A stretch of 14,745 nt of DNA, taken from Treponema sp. GTDB taxonomy: Bacteria > Spirochaetota > Spirochaetia > Treponematales > Breznakiellaceae. Of the stretch, positions 13,542 to 14,745 are shown piece by piece. How positions within the stretch are numbered: position 1 is the first letter of the stretch; each line of letters starts with the position of its first letter. The translations under genes were made by a program, and so were the position numbers. The notes under the pieces were generated by a model, which searched no databases, was not told where the DNA came from, and saw only the letters and a program-made list of their open reading frames with translations. The DNA lies in contig JAISGE010000168.1 of the NCBI GenBank assembly GCA_031263265.1, positions 1 to 14,745 of the forward strand. The letters are read 5' to 3'.

Positions 13542-14444
13542 ATGAAGGCGGGAAAAATTATGGATTCTTTTTTTGGCAATAAAAAAGCGATTTGCGTCTT
13601 TGTGCTGCCGACGGTTATCGTCTTTTCGGTCATTGTTTTTGTGCCGATTTTGATGTCCGCATGGTACAGCCTTCTGGACTGGAACGGCATCAGCACGGCA
13701 AAATTTGTCGGATTCGCCAATTATTCGCGCATGTTGAGCGACCCGCGCACGCTGAACTCCATAATCAATTCCCTGCTCTTTGTCGGCGCTTCGGTTTTTA
13801 TCCAGCTTCCGGTCTCGCTCATTCTGGCGTTGATCCTTGCCGGTTCAATCAAGGGCGAGGCGTTATACCGCACCATTTATTTTATTCCCGTGGTTATTTC
13901 AACAACCGTAATCGGACAGTTGTGGATAAAAATCTACAACGCCGACTATGGACTGCTCAATGCGTTTCTTGCCGGAGCGGGACTGGACCATTTGGTACAA
14001 GACTGGCTTGGACAGCGTGAAACCGCGCTGGCTTCCGTATTCGTTCCCATTTTATGGCAATATGTCGGATACCACATGCTGATACTGTACGCCGGGGCAA
14101 AATCAATCTCCACCGAGATATATGAAGCGGCGAAAATTGACGGTTCTCCAGGAATTAAAACCGCGTTCAGGATAACGATCCCGCTGATGACGCCCGTTTT
14201 GAAAGTTTCGCTAACTCTTTCCATTATTGGCGCGCTGAAAGTGTTTGACTTGGTCTATGTATTGACCGGAGGCGGCCCTTTCTTTTCGACAGAAACGCCA
14301 AGCACGCTCATGTATACCATGATTTTCGATTCGTTCCAATACGGCTACGGCAGTTCCATCTCGATTTTTATCATTGTTGAATGCCTTGTTTTAAGCATGG
14401 CCGTAAACAGAATTTTCAAGTCGGTGAACCCGGAGGAATCATGA
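13542..14444 (+). CDS. Sugar ABC transporter permease, MalF/UgpA type
   Basis: The product is 300 residues from ATG 13542, or 294 from ATG 13560; the latter (MDSFFGNKKAICVFVLPTV) has the better-placed ribosome site (GGCGGG about 10 nt upstream) and is probably the real start. Six hydrophobic helices are visible, beginning with VFVLPTVIVFSVIVFVPIL. The EAA loop that contacts the ATPase is present (EAAKIDGSPGIKTAFRITIP, from about residue 195), followed by the conserved TGGGPFFSTETPSTLMYTM near the end. It forms the inner-membrane channel with the permease encoded next and imports the ligand caught by the binding protein. It overlaps the next gene by ATGA (14441-14444). The ATPase subunit is not in the window and may be a shared MsmK-type protein. 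Confidence 0.94.
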   Translation: MKAGKIMDSFFGNKKAICVFVLPTVIVFSVIVFVPILMSAWYSLLDWNGISTAKFVGFANYSRMLSDPRTLNSIINSLLFVGASVFIQLPVSLILALILAGSIKGEALYRTIYFIPVVISTTVIGQLWIKIYNADYGLLNAFLAGAGLDHLVQDWLGQRETALASVFVPILWQYVGYHMLILYAGAKSISTEIYEAAKIDGSPGIKTAFRITIPLMTPVLKVSLTLSIIGALKVFDLVYVLTGGGPFFSTETPSTLMYTMIFDSFQYGYGSSISIFIIVECLVLSMAVNRIFKSVNPEES

Positions 14445-14745
14445 TGCTTACCATAAAAAAACCTGCGCCAATCGGAAAATTAGCGCTATCGTTATTTCTT
14501 TTGTTTTGGGCGGTTATTCAAATATATCCCCTGATATGGCTCGCGCTGTTTTCATTAAAAGACAATGCTGAAATCTTTGGGGGGAATATCGCGGGTTTTC
14601 CCAAAATACCGAAATGGGAAAATTATCCCGATGCGCTGAAACAGGGCGGCGTTCTTGTTTATTTTTTTAACAGTCTTCTGGTAACGGGCATTACCATCGT
14701 GATGACGGTTCTTCTGTCGTCAACAACGGCCTATGCCATAAGCAG
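14441..14745 (+). CDS. Sugar ABC transporter permease, MalG/UgpE type (3' end outside window)
   Basis: ATG 14441 overlaps the stop of the preceding permease and follows a strong ribosome site CGGAGGA (14431-14437). The visible 101 residues contain the first membrane helix (LALSLFLLFWAVIQIYPLIW), the short segment FSLKDNAEIFGG, the WENYPDALKQGG region, and FFNSLLVTGITIVMTVLLSS with TAYAIS at the window edge. This is the standard beginning of the second permease of carbohydrate ABC importers. The EAA loop lies beyond the window. The in-operon order of binding protein, MalF-type, MalG-type is the usual one. Confidence 0.93.
   Translation, partial: MMLTIKKPAPIGKLALSLFLLFWAVIQIYPLIWLALFSLKDNAEIFGGNIAGFPKIPKWENYPDALKQGGVLVYFFNSLLVTGITIVMTVLLSSTTAYAIS

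Overview
The window looks like chromosomal DNA from a host-associated spirochaete, most likely a Treponema of the termite-gut type. This is inference from gene content: a spirochaetal-style lipoprotein signal (LGSC), signal peptides ending in FAGG, a complete SelB (so the cell decodes UGA as selenocysteine), a GH1 beta-glucosidase and a carbohydrate ABC transporter, all at middling base composition. No rRNA, tRNA or CRISPR array was found.

Layout. (1) 1-2283 is a decayed, mobile-element-affected stretch. It holds the tail of an unknown gene, a 105-bp inverted-repeat structure, an IS5-family insertion sequence with intact ends and TAA target duplications but a damaged transposase, and a secreted or outer-membrane-type gene on the minus strand that carries an in-frame TAA and has the IS in its 3' end. 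A divergent control region with three 21-bp-phased repeats follows. (2) 2284-5616 is a tight two-gene unit: an SH3-domain lipoprotein, then an ABC-F ATPase 3 bp later. (3) 5624-6601 (minus) is a Wzz-type polysaccharide chain-length protein. (4) 6814-8145 is a GH1 beta-glucosidase, convergent with (5) selB at 8166-10166 (minus). (6) 10364-11308 is an HTH regulator with almost no leader.

(7) 11309-12091 is the most unusual part. It has two copies of the same 27-bp perfect palindrome (12-bp arms, 3-bp spacer), each exactly 8 bp upstream of a TTGACA -35 box. Debris of broken short reading frames follows. (8) 12092-14745 is the start of a sugar ABC transporter operon: solute-binding protein, an intergenic hairpin cluster, permease 1, and permease 2 (ATGA overlap, cut by the window end). 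The binding protein's reading frame begins with about 26 codons that look like the N-terminus of a family 2 glycosyltransferase, fused in frame to its signal peptide.

How they may work together (inference): the HTH protein at 10364 is the nearest candidate to bind the twin palindromes and control what lies downstream, originally perhaps the now-broken gene at 11590 and today possibly the sugar transporter. The beta-glucosidase would split unphosphorylated beta-glucosides, fitting a cell that imports sugars through an ABC system. SelB, the ABC-F protein and the Wzz protein look like ordinary chromosomal functions unrelated to that circuit.
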